DNA of 32,870 nt, taken from NCBI GenBank assembly GCA_025922875.1, contig JAICGZ010000029.1, positions 1 to 32,870 on the forward strand. The letters are read 5' to 3'. The translations under genes and the position numbers were made by a program. This DNA is from Pyrinomonadaceae bacterium (GTDB taxonomy: Bacteria; Acidobacteriota; Blastocatellia; Pyrinomonadales; Pyrinomonadaceae). The notes beneath the pieces were generated by a model, which ran no database searches, was not told the origin of the DNA, and worked only from the letters and a program-made list of their open reading frames with translations. Shown piece after piece: positions 1 to 7,819 of the stretch. Within the stretch, counting starts at the first letter, position 1. Each line of letters starts with the position of its first letter.

Positions 1-2243
1 CTGAGACCACCTCGCGCACCTCCTCGTCGCGTGGGCCGAGAACCGATGCGTACATGTTCCAGTTCCTTAACCGGAGTGGCCTCCTCGAAGTAGGTCAGTA
101 CTTCTTCGTCCTCGGCAATTTTTTCTCGATAGAACTGAAACGCTTCCTGAGACATTTTCTCCAGGGCCGCTTCGCTCTCCTGGTCTAAATCTTCGACATT
201 ACCCGGACGAGACAGCACTTCCAGCGACGCTGCAATCATCAGCTCGAGGTTTCTTTCCGCTAGTACCCGATCCGAGTACTTCCAATTCATCACTTCACCT
301 TGTTCCGTGATCTTTATCTGCCCCGTGAAGGCGCCCCGCGGCTGCGCAATTATCGCGTGATGGGTTGGTCCACCACCACGACCGACCGTTCCACCTCGTC
401 CATGAAACAACGTGAGCTTTACGTTGCATTCAGCAGCGACCTGATGCAGTGCGCGATGGGCCTTGAATATCTCCCAGGTGCTGGTGAGCATTCCGCCATC
501 CTTGTTTGAATCGGAGTACCCAAGCATCACCTCCTGCCGCCGGTCCCACGAGTCGAGCAAACGTGCGTAGCCGGAGTTGGTCCACAAATTCCGGCTGATG
601 GCCGGGCAGTTACGCAAATCTTCAATCGATTCAAAGAGCGGCACAGGCATCACGCCCGGATCAGATCCTTTTGTGGAGGCCACCTGTACGCCGTTTAACT
701 CGGCCAGCGACACCAGCGCCGTGACGTCGGAGGCCGACTGTGCTCCGCTAATGACGTAACTACGAATTGCTTCGGGAGGATAGTCGCGCTTTAAATCACG
801 GACCATCTTCAGTGAATCAAGCAGATTTGCGGTTTCTTTCGACGGTTCCGGTGAAAGAGTCCCCTCGTTCGCTGCGACAACATTCGAAAACTCAAGCAAG
901 GCGCGTTTGTGAACGCTCGCATGCTCTCTAACATCCAGTGTGTGTAAGTGGAAGCCGAAAGTATCCACCTGGCGCAGCAGGGGATCGAACAAAAACCTCG
1001 CGATACGTTCGCCGCCATTTGCAGAGAGACTTTGACGCGCCACGTTTAGATCTTCGCGGAACTCAGCGGCGTTCTTGTATGCATGCGTGTTGTTCGGTTC
1101 GTCTCGCGCCAGGACGAGACGCGCCAACACGTAATCCAGAAAACGACGGTAGACTTCTTGTGGCGGATGTCTTTCCGGATTGAGCTCAGGCGCCGAAACA
1201 GTCGCCGCATAAGAATTGAGTGCGGCCTGGAGTTGCATTGAGACTGAAACCTGATACGTCGAAGGACTGAGCTGCCAAATCAGATCGTTCACTCGCTCGA
1301 TGTAGTAGCTGAGAATCGTGTCGCGAGCTATCTGCAACGCATCTCGCGTGCACTCGGGCGTGACCAAAGGATTGCCATCCCGATCGCCGCCGATCCACGA
1401 ACCGAACCGCAGCATTCGAGGCAATGCGTTCGCCGGTATCTCTATGCCATACGCTTCGCGGAAATCGTCGGCCAGCTCTTCATAAAACGCAGGCAAAGTC
1501 TCGAACAAAACACTTGGATAGTAATCGAGGCCCATCTTAATTTCGTCGGAAACTGTTGGATGGCGGCGGCGTACTTCGTCGGTTTGCCAGAGTGCCGTTA
1601 TCTCCGCAATGATCGCCTGCTCGTGTTCTTCTGATTCTCTCTGCGTCAGGGGCAGGCGATCTAATTGTTCGAGTTCGGCAGCAATACGTTGTCGCTTGAA
1701 TAACACCGTGCGCCGTGCGACTTCCGTGGGATGAGCAGTAAATACGAGTATGACTTCAATCTTCGCCAGCCATTCAAGTACCTGCTGTTGAGTAATCCCG
1801 GCAGCACGCATCCGGCGCAGAGTTCCGAGAAATGAGCCAGGTTGGGCGAGCAACTCCGGCGAGGTCTGGGCAGCGCGTCGACGACGTTTGCGATGATTTG
1901 TTTCAGCGAGGTTTGTCAGTTCGAAATAGATGGCGAACGCTTTCGCCATCTGGTGCGCTTCAGCAACATCCAAGCGACCGACAATTCTCTCCGCACGTTC
2001 GATCAGGCGTCGCTCGTTGCGGCCTGGTTGCGCATGCAACTCTCGATGCTCGATCAACAACACGCGCAGCTCTTCAACCGCTGAAAATAAGTTGTCGCCA
2101 ACCTGCTCCTTGAGCACTTCGCCAAGCAGACGGCCAAGCGACCGCACATCGCGGCGCAGGGGAGCTTCCTTCAGATCGCGATCCTGACTGGTGAGTTCCG
2201 CGAGCCGCGCGGCTTGATCGTCTATATTCCAGAGCTGAGACAT
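1..2243 (-). CDS. ppc: Phosphoenolpyruvate carboxylase, 3' end cut by window edge
   Basis: Carboxylates phosphoenolpyruvate with bicarbonate to oxaloacetate, an anaplerotic cytoplasmic reaction feeding the TCA cycle. The reading frame is open from ATG at 2243 to the left edge, giving about 747 residues. Family motifs appear in order: VFTAHPTEV at about 167-175 with the catalytic His171, YSDSNKDGG at about 590, the FHGRGGTVGRGGGP loop at about 613, and IGSRPTRRGG near 735-742 just before the edge. Full-length bacterial enzymes are about 880-950 residues, so roughly 150-200 C-terminal residues lie outside the window. The frame is intact and no frameshift was seen. It is transcribed away from the gene at 2331. 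Confidence 0.95.
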   Translation of the reverse strand, partial: MSQLWNIDDQAARLAELTSQDRDLKEAPLRRDVRSLGRLLGEVLKEQVGDNLFSAVEELRVLLIEHRELHAQPGRNERRLIERAERIVGRLDVAEAHQMAKAFAIYFELTNLAETNHRKRRRRAAQTSPELLAQPGSFLGTLRRMRAAGITQQQVLEWLAKIEVILVFTAHPTEVARRTVLFKRQRIAAELEQLDRLPLTQRESEEHEQAIIAEITALWQTDEVRRRHPTVSDEIKMGLDYYPSVLFETLPAFYEELADDFREAYGIEIPANALPRMLRFGSWIGGDRDGNPLVTPECTRDALQIARDTILSYYIERVNDLIWQLSPSTYQVSVSMQLQAALNSYAATVSAPELNPERHPPQEVYRRFLDYVLARLVLARDEPNNTHAYKNAAEFREDLNVARQSLSANGGERIARFLFDPLLRQVDTFGFHLHTLDVREHASVHKRALLEFSNVVAANEGTLSPEPSKETANLLDSLKMVRDLKRDYPPEAIRSYVISGAQSASDVTALVSLAELNGVQVASTKGSDPGVMPVPLFESIEDLRNCPAISRNLWTNSGYARLLDSWDRRQEVMLGYSDSNKDGGMLTSTWEIFKAHRALHQVAAECNVKLTLFHGRGGTVGRGGGPTHHAIIAQPRGAFTGQIKITEQGEVMNWKYSDRVLAERNLELMIAASLEVLSRPGNVEDLDQESEAALEKMSQEAFQFYREKIAEDEEVLTYFEEATPVKELEHVRIGSRPTRRGGARGGL

Positions 2244-2330
2244 GTGGACAATTTAAACGTGACTTCTTCACAACTCCAAAGCCGCCCACGACGTATACTC
2301 CGTCATACAAAAGAAAATTGGGAGGTCGGT

Positions 2331-2681
2331 ATGAACATTCGTAAACGAGCAGCAATGGTGGTAGTTGCTTTTAGTCTTGCCGTCATCTCTATTGCAGTTG
2401 TGAGGACCGTCGGACAAGAAGGAAACGGAAGCGACAGGATAGTTGTTGACCAATGGGAATACCTGGCGGTCGCTGGTCCAAGTACGACAAATTTTTCAGC
2501 GACAAGTTCACCCCGGATGCGAAAGGAACCAAATGCTCCGTTCGGACGTGAGGCATTTGTTTTAGAACAGCACCTTGACAAGCTTGGCGCAAACGGGTGG
2601 GAGCTTGTGGCCGTAGCGGGACCACCAACCGACCCAGCCTACTATTTCAAACGTAGGAAACAAGCGGACAGTCAGCGTTGA
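2331..2681 (+). CDS. Small secreted DUF4177-like protein
   Basis: A protein of 116 residues with a basic N-terminus and hydrophobic stretch (about residues 7-25) that looks like a signal peptide. The mature part carries the pattern QWEYLAVAG, then LDKLGANGWELVAVAG, then YYFKR, which resembles the DUF4177 family of small proteins. Its function is unknown. The start at 2331 is chosen because GGAGG sits at 2321-2325. An upstream in-frame start at 2214 would add a non-signal leader overlapping the divergent ppc start. The stop overlaps an ATG at 2681 that opens the tandem-repeat frame. Confidence 0.75.
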   Translation: MNIRKRAAMVVVAFSLAVISIAVVRTVGQEGNGSDRIVVDQWEYLAVAGPSTTNFSATSSPRMRKEPNAPFGREAFVLEQHLDKLGANGWELVAVAGPPTDPAYYFKRRKQADSQR

Positions 2682-2707
2682 TGGAGTTCGGAGCTTTTAC
2701 TTCTGAT

Positions 2708-2934
2708 ACGGCTGTACCGCCGGATCATACGGCTACGCCGCTGGTTGATACGGCTACGCCGCCGGTTACTACGGCTACGCCGCCGGTTGCTACGCCTACG
2801 CCGCTGGTTGCTACGCCTACGCCGCCGGTTGCTACGGCTACGCCGCCGGTTGCTACGGCTACGCCGCCGGTTGCTACGGCTACGCCGCCGGTTACTACGC
2901 CTACGCCGCCGGTTGCTACGGCTACGCCGCCGGA
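2708..2934 (+). repeat. 21-bp tandem repeat array, ten full units plus a partial one
   Basis: Ten full units of 21 bp and one 17-bp partial unit, with consensus ACG-GCT-ACG-CCG-CCG-GTT-GCT. Variation is confined mostly to GCT/CCT, GTT-GCT/GTT-ACT and CCG/CTG. Units 1 and 2 are the most degenerate. Many units contain the mini-palindrome CGGC-TAC-GCCG. Because 21 is divisible by three, several frames stay open. The frame starting at ATG 2681, which overlaps the preceding stop, would give a 97-residue Thr/Pro/Ala/Val protein of heptad TATPPVA. I see no signal peptide or homology supporting translation, so I call it a repeat. It is not CRISPR-like because there are no spacers. Confidence 0.9.
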
Positions 2935-3094
2935 TGTGAGGCGGGGCTCTGCCCCGCCGTCTAGATTTGAGTGATCAGGTTGGGCTGTGCCCCTGGTCCG
3001 GGCTCTGCCCCAGTCTTTAAGGCCAGAGGCCGGACCAGGGGGCACAGCCCCGAGGCTAATTGAACCTGACGGCGAGGCATAGCCTCGCCTCACA
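2935..3094. repeat. Nested GC-rich fold-back element
   Basis: The outer arms 2935-2958 and 3071-3094 are imperfect inverted copies, and each is itself a hairpin (GGCGGGGC-TCT-GCCCCGCC and GGCGAGGC-ATA-GCCTCGCC). Inside them, CAGGTT at 2976-2981 pairs with AACCTG at 3063-3068. A 20-bp arm at 2982-3001 pairs with 3030-3050, with one extra G. The whole could fold into one long cruciform or hairpin. The recurring unit is GGC-N3-GCC, which is also found in the adjacent tandem array and at 3099-3110 (GGGCGGCGTAGCC). I see no transposase or coding signal. Confidence 0.8.
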
Positions 3095-3188
3095 TCGGGC
3101 GGCGTAGCCGAGACTCAGCAAATCCAATCTCAAAGGTTCACGACCAACAACTGGGAATTCCTTAGTGCTCACTGATACCCCAACCAAA

Positions 3189-4757
3189 TCAACCGGCCGG
3201 CAGCAAAGGTGACGCTCCAACAACTTCCCTGAGATAGCTTTCCGCCGCGACTGCAGAACCTTTGGCCGTAATGAACCCGATGTAATTATCCGGTCTCAAG
3301 AGAATGGTGAAAGATCGATGTGTGCCGAGTGTTTCCGTCACTTCACGCGTGAGTTGAAATTTATGGAAGTCAACCAGTCCGGCGTATTTTTCGACGTTGG
3401 CTTCTTCGAACTCGCCTTGCTCGTTTGAAAAAGCAAGCAAATGAAATCTCGGTTCACGCAAACGGTCATACACACTCTTGCCATCCAGCAAAAAGTACGG
3501 CATCCGATCTCCTGCTTTGACTGTGAAATCTTCATCGCCGGCGTGGCGGCTAAGCGAACTGTGCCGGTAATTGATACCGATCTGCGAGAGTAGTGGAAAA
3601 ACGAAATTCCTCACCATGTCGAGACCTAGAACATAGTTGGCCACAGACGGGAAGACGTTTGTGCGGATAAAAGCGATCCACCATTCGTCGCCGGCTGCAA
3701 GTTGAAACATGCGGTCGGTTGTTCGCAGCAGATTCCTGGCGTTTTCCAGTCGTTCTTCGTTGTACGTCTCCAATAAGTTCGGACCGCTGATTCCGCGCAG
3801 AACTAAAGCTATTTTCCAGGCGAGGTTGTAACCATCCTGAATTCCAGTGTTCATTCCCTGAGCACCGGCCGGCGAGTGTATATGCGCCGAGTCTCCAGCA
3901 AGAAAACATCGTCCGGCGGAAAATCCAGAGGCGTGGCGTGTGTGTACCTTGTAGGTTGAGAACCACTCAACGTCGTGAATATCGAGTTCGAGTTTGGTTA
4001 GCTCTTTGATTCGCGTTTCAATCTCTTCATACAGGACCTCGCCATCGTCTTTCGCGAACTCCTCCGGAAATGTTCCAACAATGCGGTAACGCTTCTCACC
4101 CTTCAGCGGAAAGAAAACTGCGAACGACTCTTTCGCGAGACAAATGTGCAGCGCGTCGTGAGAGAAACGCCAATCAACCTGCGCGTCCGCAACATAAAAC
4201 ATGCGCTCAAAAGTGCTTCCGCCAAACCCAAGTCCGAGCGTATGTCGAACCAGACTTTTCGGACCATCGCAACCGGCAAGGTATTGGGCTTCGATCGTGT
4301 GAGTTTCACCATCAGGAGTTTTTACTCGAGCGGTGACGAGAGAATCAGTTGCCGTGAAATCCTGTAGCTCAGTTTCCCATTGAACTTCCTTCCCATGACT
4401 TCGCAGATACGCGTAGAGAAGTTGCTCGTTTTTACTTTGCTCGAGCATCAATACAAACGGATAGGGACTCATGCCCTCCCCGATGTTCGAGAAATCCAGT
4501 TCACCGCGCACTTCTCCGTCTACGATTAGGCGCCCCTTTCCCGCGACCGCGCCTTGTTCGACTGCTCTTTTCGCCAAATCAATTTGCTCGTAGATCTCAA
4601 GCGTACGGGCATGAACGCCAATCGCTTTTGAATAAGGAGTGACGCCTTCTTTCTTATCGATTATGAGGAAGTCAATGCCGTACCTAACCAACTGACAGGC
4701 AAGCGAGAGTCCCGTTGGCCCTGCACCAATGATCAAAACGTCGGTTGTTTGCTTCAT
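3189..4757 (-). CDS. FAD-dependent aromatic-type monooxygenase
   Basis: A flavoprotein of 522 residues of the PheA/TfdB group (FAD_binding_3), expected to hydroxylate a (poly)cyclic or phenolic substrate using NAD(P)H and O2. Near the N-terminus is the Rossmann motif DVLIIGAGPTGLSLACQL. Mid-protein is the FAD-ribityl motif GRCFLAGDSAHIHSPAGAQGMNTGIQDGYNLAWKIA. The C-terminus has the thioredoxin-like tail typical of the group (FTILLRPDNYIGFI). The start at 4757 is chosen because the Rossmann strand begins eight residues later. A longer TTG start at 4820 adds an unrelated leader. The ribosome site is weak. The substrate cannot be named. A gene relic and a cupin gene lie upstream on the same strand. 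Confidence 0.88.
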   Translation of the reverse strand: MKQTTDVLIIGAGPTGLSLACQLVRYGIDFLIIDKKEGVTPYSKAIGVHARTLEIYEQIDLAKRAVEQGAVAGKGRLIVDGEVRGELDFSNIGEGMSPYPFVLMLEQSKNEQLLYAYLRSHGKEVQWETELQDFTATDSLVTARVKTPDGETHTIEAQYLAGCDGPKSLVRHTLGLGFGGSTFERMFYVADAQVDWRFSHDALHICLAKESFAVFFPLKGEKRYRIVGTFPEEFAKDDGEVLYEEIETRIKELTKLELDIHDVEWFSTYKVHTRHASGFSAGRCFLAGDSAHIHSPAGAQGMNTGIQDGYNLAWKIALVLRGISGPNLLETYNEERLENARNLLRTTDRMFQLAAGDEWWIAFIRTNVFPSVANYVLGLDMVRNFVFPLLSQIGINYRHSSLSRHAGDEDFTVKAGDRMPYFLLDGKSVYDRLREPRFHLLAFSNEQGEFEEANVEKYAGLVDFHKFQLTREVTETLGTHRSFTILLRPDNYIGFITAKGSAVAAESYLREVVGASPLLPAG

Positions 4758-4820
4758 AACACTTACTCTAATCAGTGAGAACCGCGAGGTCGAGTTGCTC
4801 GAGCCGCTGACGGTAAACAA

Positions 4821-4969
4821 TTATTCAACCTCGACGATCTTTCCATTCACGATCGTGAAGCCGAGTGCCGGCGACGATCAATCGCCCAAAGATCGTGCAA
4901 GGGAACATTAGCCAGCAACGAATGCAAACGGAGTGGGATTCGCTCGAATTCCTCTACGGTGACACGCAA
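4821..4969 (-). pseudogene. Probable relic of a small gene, frameshifted
   Basis: From TTG at 4969, preceded by GAGGAG, a frame reads LRVTVEEFERIPLRLHSLLA and then NVPLHDLWAID. This looks like the ordered N-terminus of a real protein. After that it becomes a basic, low-quality sequence ending at a TGA at 4847. In another frame the following bases read ALGFTIVNGKIVEVE and then a TAA stop at 4821, which looks like a genuine C-terminal strand-turn-strand. The two halves are consistent with a gene that lost its middle and shifted frame. This is judged by eye only. It could also be chance open sequence. Confidence 0.35.
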
Positions 4970-5010
4970 AATGTTGCTCCTCGTCGCTACCTGACCCTGT
5001 GATCACTGCC

Positions 5011-5541
5011 TCAGACTCGAGTCCATGAGCGCGGTTCATACTCGCGTGCGGCTCCCGAGTCGCAGCTTATTTCCTTTAGTTCATCAGAGTCGCACGTATG
5101 AAACGACACAACGACCATGTCTCTTCCCCCGGGAAAGAACTCGTGCGGCACGCCTTCAGGAATGACGTACCAAATTTCTTCCAGAGAGCAATCCGGGTCG
5201 CCAAACTGTTTCATCTGACGTGAGATCGTTCCCACTTTAGATGTACCCTCACCTTCAATCATCACCATGTGTTGAATGCTGTTTGGATGGTAGTGACAGC
5301 CTGACCGCACGTCTTTTTTAAGCACAAAGATCCAGCTCGATCTTATGCTGTCCGGAAGCGGCGCTGTGAGAGATTGCGGTTCGATGGTGGACCACACAAA
5401 CGGCTCCGGGGTTTGTTGCAGTTGTTGCTTAAGCGTATCAATGAGACTGTGCGTCGTAGGGCGCGTGATTAGTTCCGTGACCGCTTCGTTCAGCTGTGGC
5501 AAGTAATTCGCCGCTACTTCTCGCTCTTCCCGCATAATCAT
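5011..5541 (-). CDS. Cupin-fold protein of unknown substrate
   Basis: A soluble protein of 176 residues. The centre carries a cupin core: SGCHYHPNSIQHMVMIEGEG at about 81-100 supplies the first histidine motif, and EEIWYVIPEGVPHEFFPGGR at about 121-140 followed by MVVVSFHTC supplies the second. The N-terminal 60 residues look helical. Such metal-binding single-domain cupins bind small ligands or act as isomerases or dioxygenases, and the sequence does not tell which. ATG at 5541 is the first start. A second ATG at 5535 has better spacing from the GGAG upstream. It is divergent from the DGPF gene at 5767. Confidence 0.75.
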   Translation of the reverse strand: MIMREEREVAANYLPQLNEAVTELITRPTTHSLIDTLKQQLQQTPEPFVWSTIEPQSLTAPLPDSIRSSWIFVLKKDVRSGCHYHPNSIQHMVMIEGEGTSKVGTISRQMKQFGDPDCSLEEIWYVIPEGVPHEFFPGGRDMVVVSFHTCDSDELKEISCDSGAAREYEPRSWTRV

Positions 5542-5634
5542 GTACTCCGTCTAATTAGTACCGCGTTGATCCGGCCTGACCAGTTCTTCAGTAATAATCA
5601 TTTGCTGTCATATGATCCCCCTCCGCAATTTGAT

Positions 5635-5656
5635 ACTAACCTTTGTCCGGGTTAGT
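5635..5656. other. Short inverted repeat in the divergent promoter region
   Basis: ACTAACC (5635-5641) pairs with GGTTAGT (5650-5656) across an 8-nt loop, in the gap between the cupin and DGPF genes. There is no U-tract, so it is not a clear terminator. It may be an operator or simply a hairpin. Confidence 0.35.
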
Positions 5657-5675
5657 TTCACTCAACGCGAAAAAA

Positions 5676-5698
5676 CGTTGTGCCTGGAATGCACAACG
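5676..5698. promoter_or_regulatory. Perfect 8-bp inverted repeat just upstream of the DGPF promoter
   Basis: CGTTGTGC-ctggaat-GCACAACG is a perfect palindrome with a 7-nt centre. It ends 3 nt before the TGTCGA box at 5702. Position and symmetry suggest a dimeric regulator site, but no regulator can be named. Confidence 0.45.
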
Positions 5699-5701
5699 AT
5701 A

Positions 5702-5727
5702 TGTCGAATTATGCTGTCGCCGTTCGA
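5702..5727 (+). promoter_or_regulatory. Candidate ECF42 promoter upstream of DGPF gene
   Basis: TGTCGA (5702-5707), a 17-nt spacer, then CGA (5725-5727), lying about 40 nt ahead of the DGPF start at 5767. The same boxes and exact spacing occur upstream of the second DGPF gene (13458-13484, minus). TGTCGA with a CGA-type -10 box is, as I recall, the motif reported for ECF42 sigma factors. Confidence 0.65.
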
Positions 5728-5766
5728 CCATTCAATGAACAATCGAAAATAGAAGGTGAATGTCAA

Positions 5767-6156
5767 ATGAGATACATACTGCTGGTTCATCACGATGAAA
5801 TCGCTTTTGCGCAACGCCCCGAGCACGAGCGGCAAGATATGTTGCAAGAGTCGGTTCAGCTTGCGAACCAGCTCTACGCGAGCGGTCAATATGTTAATGC
5901 GGCTCCGCTTCATCCTACCTCCCAGACGTCTTGCGTTCGTGTTCGCGATGGCAAAAGGCTGGTAACTGAAGGTCCTTTTGCCGAGACGCGCGAACAAATT
6001 GGTGGTTTCTTTCTCGTCGAGGCGAAGGATGTGAGTGAAGCCATTGATATTGCAGCTCAAATTCCCGGGGCGAGAATCGGAACCGTCGAAGTCCGGCCCG
6101 TAACCGAAGTCGCTGGACTCCCAGTGGTCTCGGCTAACGGGCTTGAGGCGTCGTGA
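5767..6156 (+). CDS. YCII-related DGPF-type protein
   Basis: A protein of 129 residues of the YCII/DGPF family, a small dimeric alpha-beta fold often encoded beside ECF42 sigma factors. Its biochemical role is not established. It shows the hallmark N-terminus MRYILLVHHDE and the segment VRVRDGKRLVTEGPFAETRE, where the usual DGPF is EGPF. ATG 5767 is chosen because GAAGGTGA at 5752-5759 is a good ribosome site and because homologues begin MKYMLL. The longer frame from 5680 would run through the promoter. It is a clear paralogue of the gene at 13067-13435, whose sigma-factor partner is 7.7 kb away. Confidence 0.85.
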   Translation: MRYILLVHHDEIAFAQRPEHERQDMLQESVQLANQLYASGQYVNAAPLHPTSQTSCVRVRDGKRLVTEGPFAETREQIGGFFLVEAKDVSEAIDIAAQIPGARIGTVEVRPVTEVAGLPVVSANGLEAS

Positions 6157-6356
6157 GTCCTCGTGCTATATCCGTTTCGTTTCACCCGCAGCGTTTTCTT
6201 CCTGGTTTCCATCGATAGATCGTGGAAGAGCGTGGCGTCGATGAGTTGAGTCCGATTTGGAATTTCCTTGATTTGACGCCGCGGCGGCGAGGCACCTTTT
6301 ATCCGTCGTTTGGTTATGGTACGAAGGTGCAAGCAGCACGGCGTTAGATTGTTATT

Positions 6357-6427
6357 GCCACAGAGATGCACAGAAGTCACAAAAATTCGAACATAACCTT
6401 TTGTGCTTTTTGTGCCTCTTTGTGGCT
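6357..6427. repeat. CACAAAA-family fold-back repeat
   Basis: The left side starts GCCACAGAGA with CACAAAAA further in. The right side is TTTTGTGCTTTTTGTGCC then TCTTTGTGGC. This gives an imperfect hairpin of the same family seen at 7704, 14771, 22417 and 24048. The right half overlaps the start of the gene at 6366 and is translated as its signal peptide. Confidence 0.7.
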
Positions 6428-7700
6428 CCTATTTGTTACGTTTGCGGCAGCGCAATCGCCTGCCATCGACACCAAACTCGCTACACAATATTTTCGACAG
6501 CTCAAGCAGACTTCTGATCGTGACGGCGGCAAGACCTGGGGCGTGGCCTTGTATGGGCCGATTATGTTTGTTGATCCGCGCACCGGGAACGTCGTCGCGA
6601 ATCAAGCAGATCTCGAACATAAGCTAGTGGCGCAAGACGGTGTGTTTGTTGGCACGCTTCCCCGCGAGATTAATCCGGCGAACACCGCGATGCACTGGGC
6701 GGGCGTCCATTGGACAATGGTGATGTGGCCAGTTTCCGAGTTCCGTCAGCCCAGGGAGCGCTTGTTACTACATGAGTCTTTCCACCGGCTACAAGAAAAA
6801 CTGGGATTACCTGCGCGGGATGCGGTGAATGCGCATCTTGATACGCTTAATGGTCGCATCTGGATACAGATGGAGTGGCGAGCATTGGAGCGTGCATTAC
6901 GCCAGACCGGCTCGACGCGAGGAGCCGCGATCGCGGACGCGCTGCTCTTCCGCGCCTATCGCCGCTCACTGTTCCCGGATTCCGCCAACAATGAAAACGC
7001 GCTGGAACTCAACGAAGGATTATGCGAATACACAGGCGTGAAATTAAGTTCGGCAGATCTGGGAGAAATGGTGGTGCGGGCAAACCTCATCCTTCGCCAG
7101 GCGCGCAACAATCCTACGTTTGCTCGCTCGTTTGCGTACGTTTCAGGACCGGCATACGGCGCTTTACTCGATCTCAGTGGCAAACCGTGGCGCGTTAGTG
7201 TGAAGCCCTCGACTGATCTCGGAGCGCTTTTACAACAGCGATACGGAGTTACAGTTCGGGTATCGGAAGCAGCCGCGCGTGCTGCTGTATCGCGTTACGA
7301 AGGCGAGGAGATCGTTGCGATTGAGACTCAGCAGGACCAGAGAAGGAAGCAGCAAATTGCAGATGCGAGAAAGAAGTTTTTGGACGGACCTGTACTGCTA
7401 CTGCCTTTGTCCAAGAATGTGAATTACAGCTATGACCCTAATAATGTGATCGGAATTGATGCAAGCAATACTGTCTATCCGACATTGCGTCTGGTGGACG
7501 AATGGGGTGTGCTAACGGTAAGCAATGGAGCATGGCTTGAACGCGCTCAAACCGGGCACATCGTCCGCGCTCGCGTGCCGGCGCCGCCGGACCTTTCCAC
7601 CCGTCCATTGAAAGGAGAAGGCTGGTCGCTGGAACTGGCCACCGGCTGGGAAGTGGTTCCCGGCGAGCGACAGGGAGACATAAAGATTAGAAAGAAATGA
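6366..7700 (+). CDS. Secreted HEXXH-type metallopeptidase-like protein
   Basis: A protein of 444 residues. Residues 10-30 (FCAFCASLWLLFVTFAAAQS) form a signal peptide with an AAAQ-type cleavage site, so it is probably exported. It has a zinc-binding HESFH motif at 136-140, the HEXXH pattern of zincins. A candidate third ligand lies in ELNEGLCEYTG (E217 or E221), a long 76-80 residues later. Between them is a helical segment rich in Arg and Glu. The C-terminal 180 residues look like beta-rich domains (LSKNVNYSYDPNNVIGID). No ordinary peptidase family is recognised, so protease activity is inferred. The signal peptide lies in a CACAAAA-family repeat. The ribosome site is poor. Confidence 0.7.
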   Translation: MHRSHKNSNITFCAFCASLWLLFVTFAAAQSPAIDTKLATQYFRQLKQTSDRDGGKTWGVALYGPIMFVDPRTGNVVANQADLEHKLVAQDGVFVGTLPREINPANTAMHWAGVHWTMVMWPVSEFRQPRERLLLHESFHRLQEKLGLPARDAVNAHLDTLNGRIWIQMEWRALERALRQTGSTRGAAIADALLFRAYRRSLFPDSANNENALELNEGLCEYTGVKLSSADLGEMVVRANLILRQARNNPTFARSFAYVSGPAYGALLDLSGKPWRVSVKPSTDLGALLQQRYGVTVRVSEAAARAAVSRYEGEEIVAIETQQDQRRKQQIADARKKFLDGPVLLLPLSKNVNYSYDPNNVIGIDASNTVYPTLRLVDEWGVLTVSNGAWLERAQTGHIVRARVPAPPDLSTRPLKGEGWSLELATGWEVVPGERQGDIKIRKK

Positions 7701-7703
7701 TCT

Positions 7704-7780
7704 GCCACAAAGAAGCCAAAAGGCACAAAAATAGCAGAAAGACATTTGTGGTTTTTGAGCTTTTTATGCTTCCTTGTGGC
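7704..7780. repeat. CACAAAA-family fold-back repeat
   Basis: GCCACAAAGAAGCC with AAAAGGCACAAAAA on the left, and ATTTGTGG to TTCCTTGTGGC on the right, form an imperfect hairpin between two co-directional genes. It may act as a weak terminator, since T-rich runs are present on the right side. Confidence 0.7.
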
Positions 7781-7819
7781 TTTAGACTTTTGAGGCAAAA
7801 GCCTCGCGGAGGGAGAGTT

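Noticed and set aside
2708-2934. CRISPR array
   Set aside because: The 21-bp units abut with no unique spacers, so it is a tandem repeat.
2725-3093. Minus-strand frame rich in GGVAVAT
   Set aside because: It is the reverse reading of the tandem array plus the hairpin block, with no start signal or homology.
6057-6380. Minus-strand ORF of 107 residues over the DGPF-metallopeptidase gap
   Set aside because: It overlaps the DGPF 3' end and a repeat, with no ribosome site and a composition unlike a protein.
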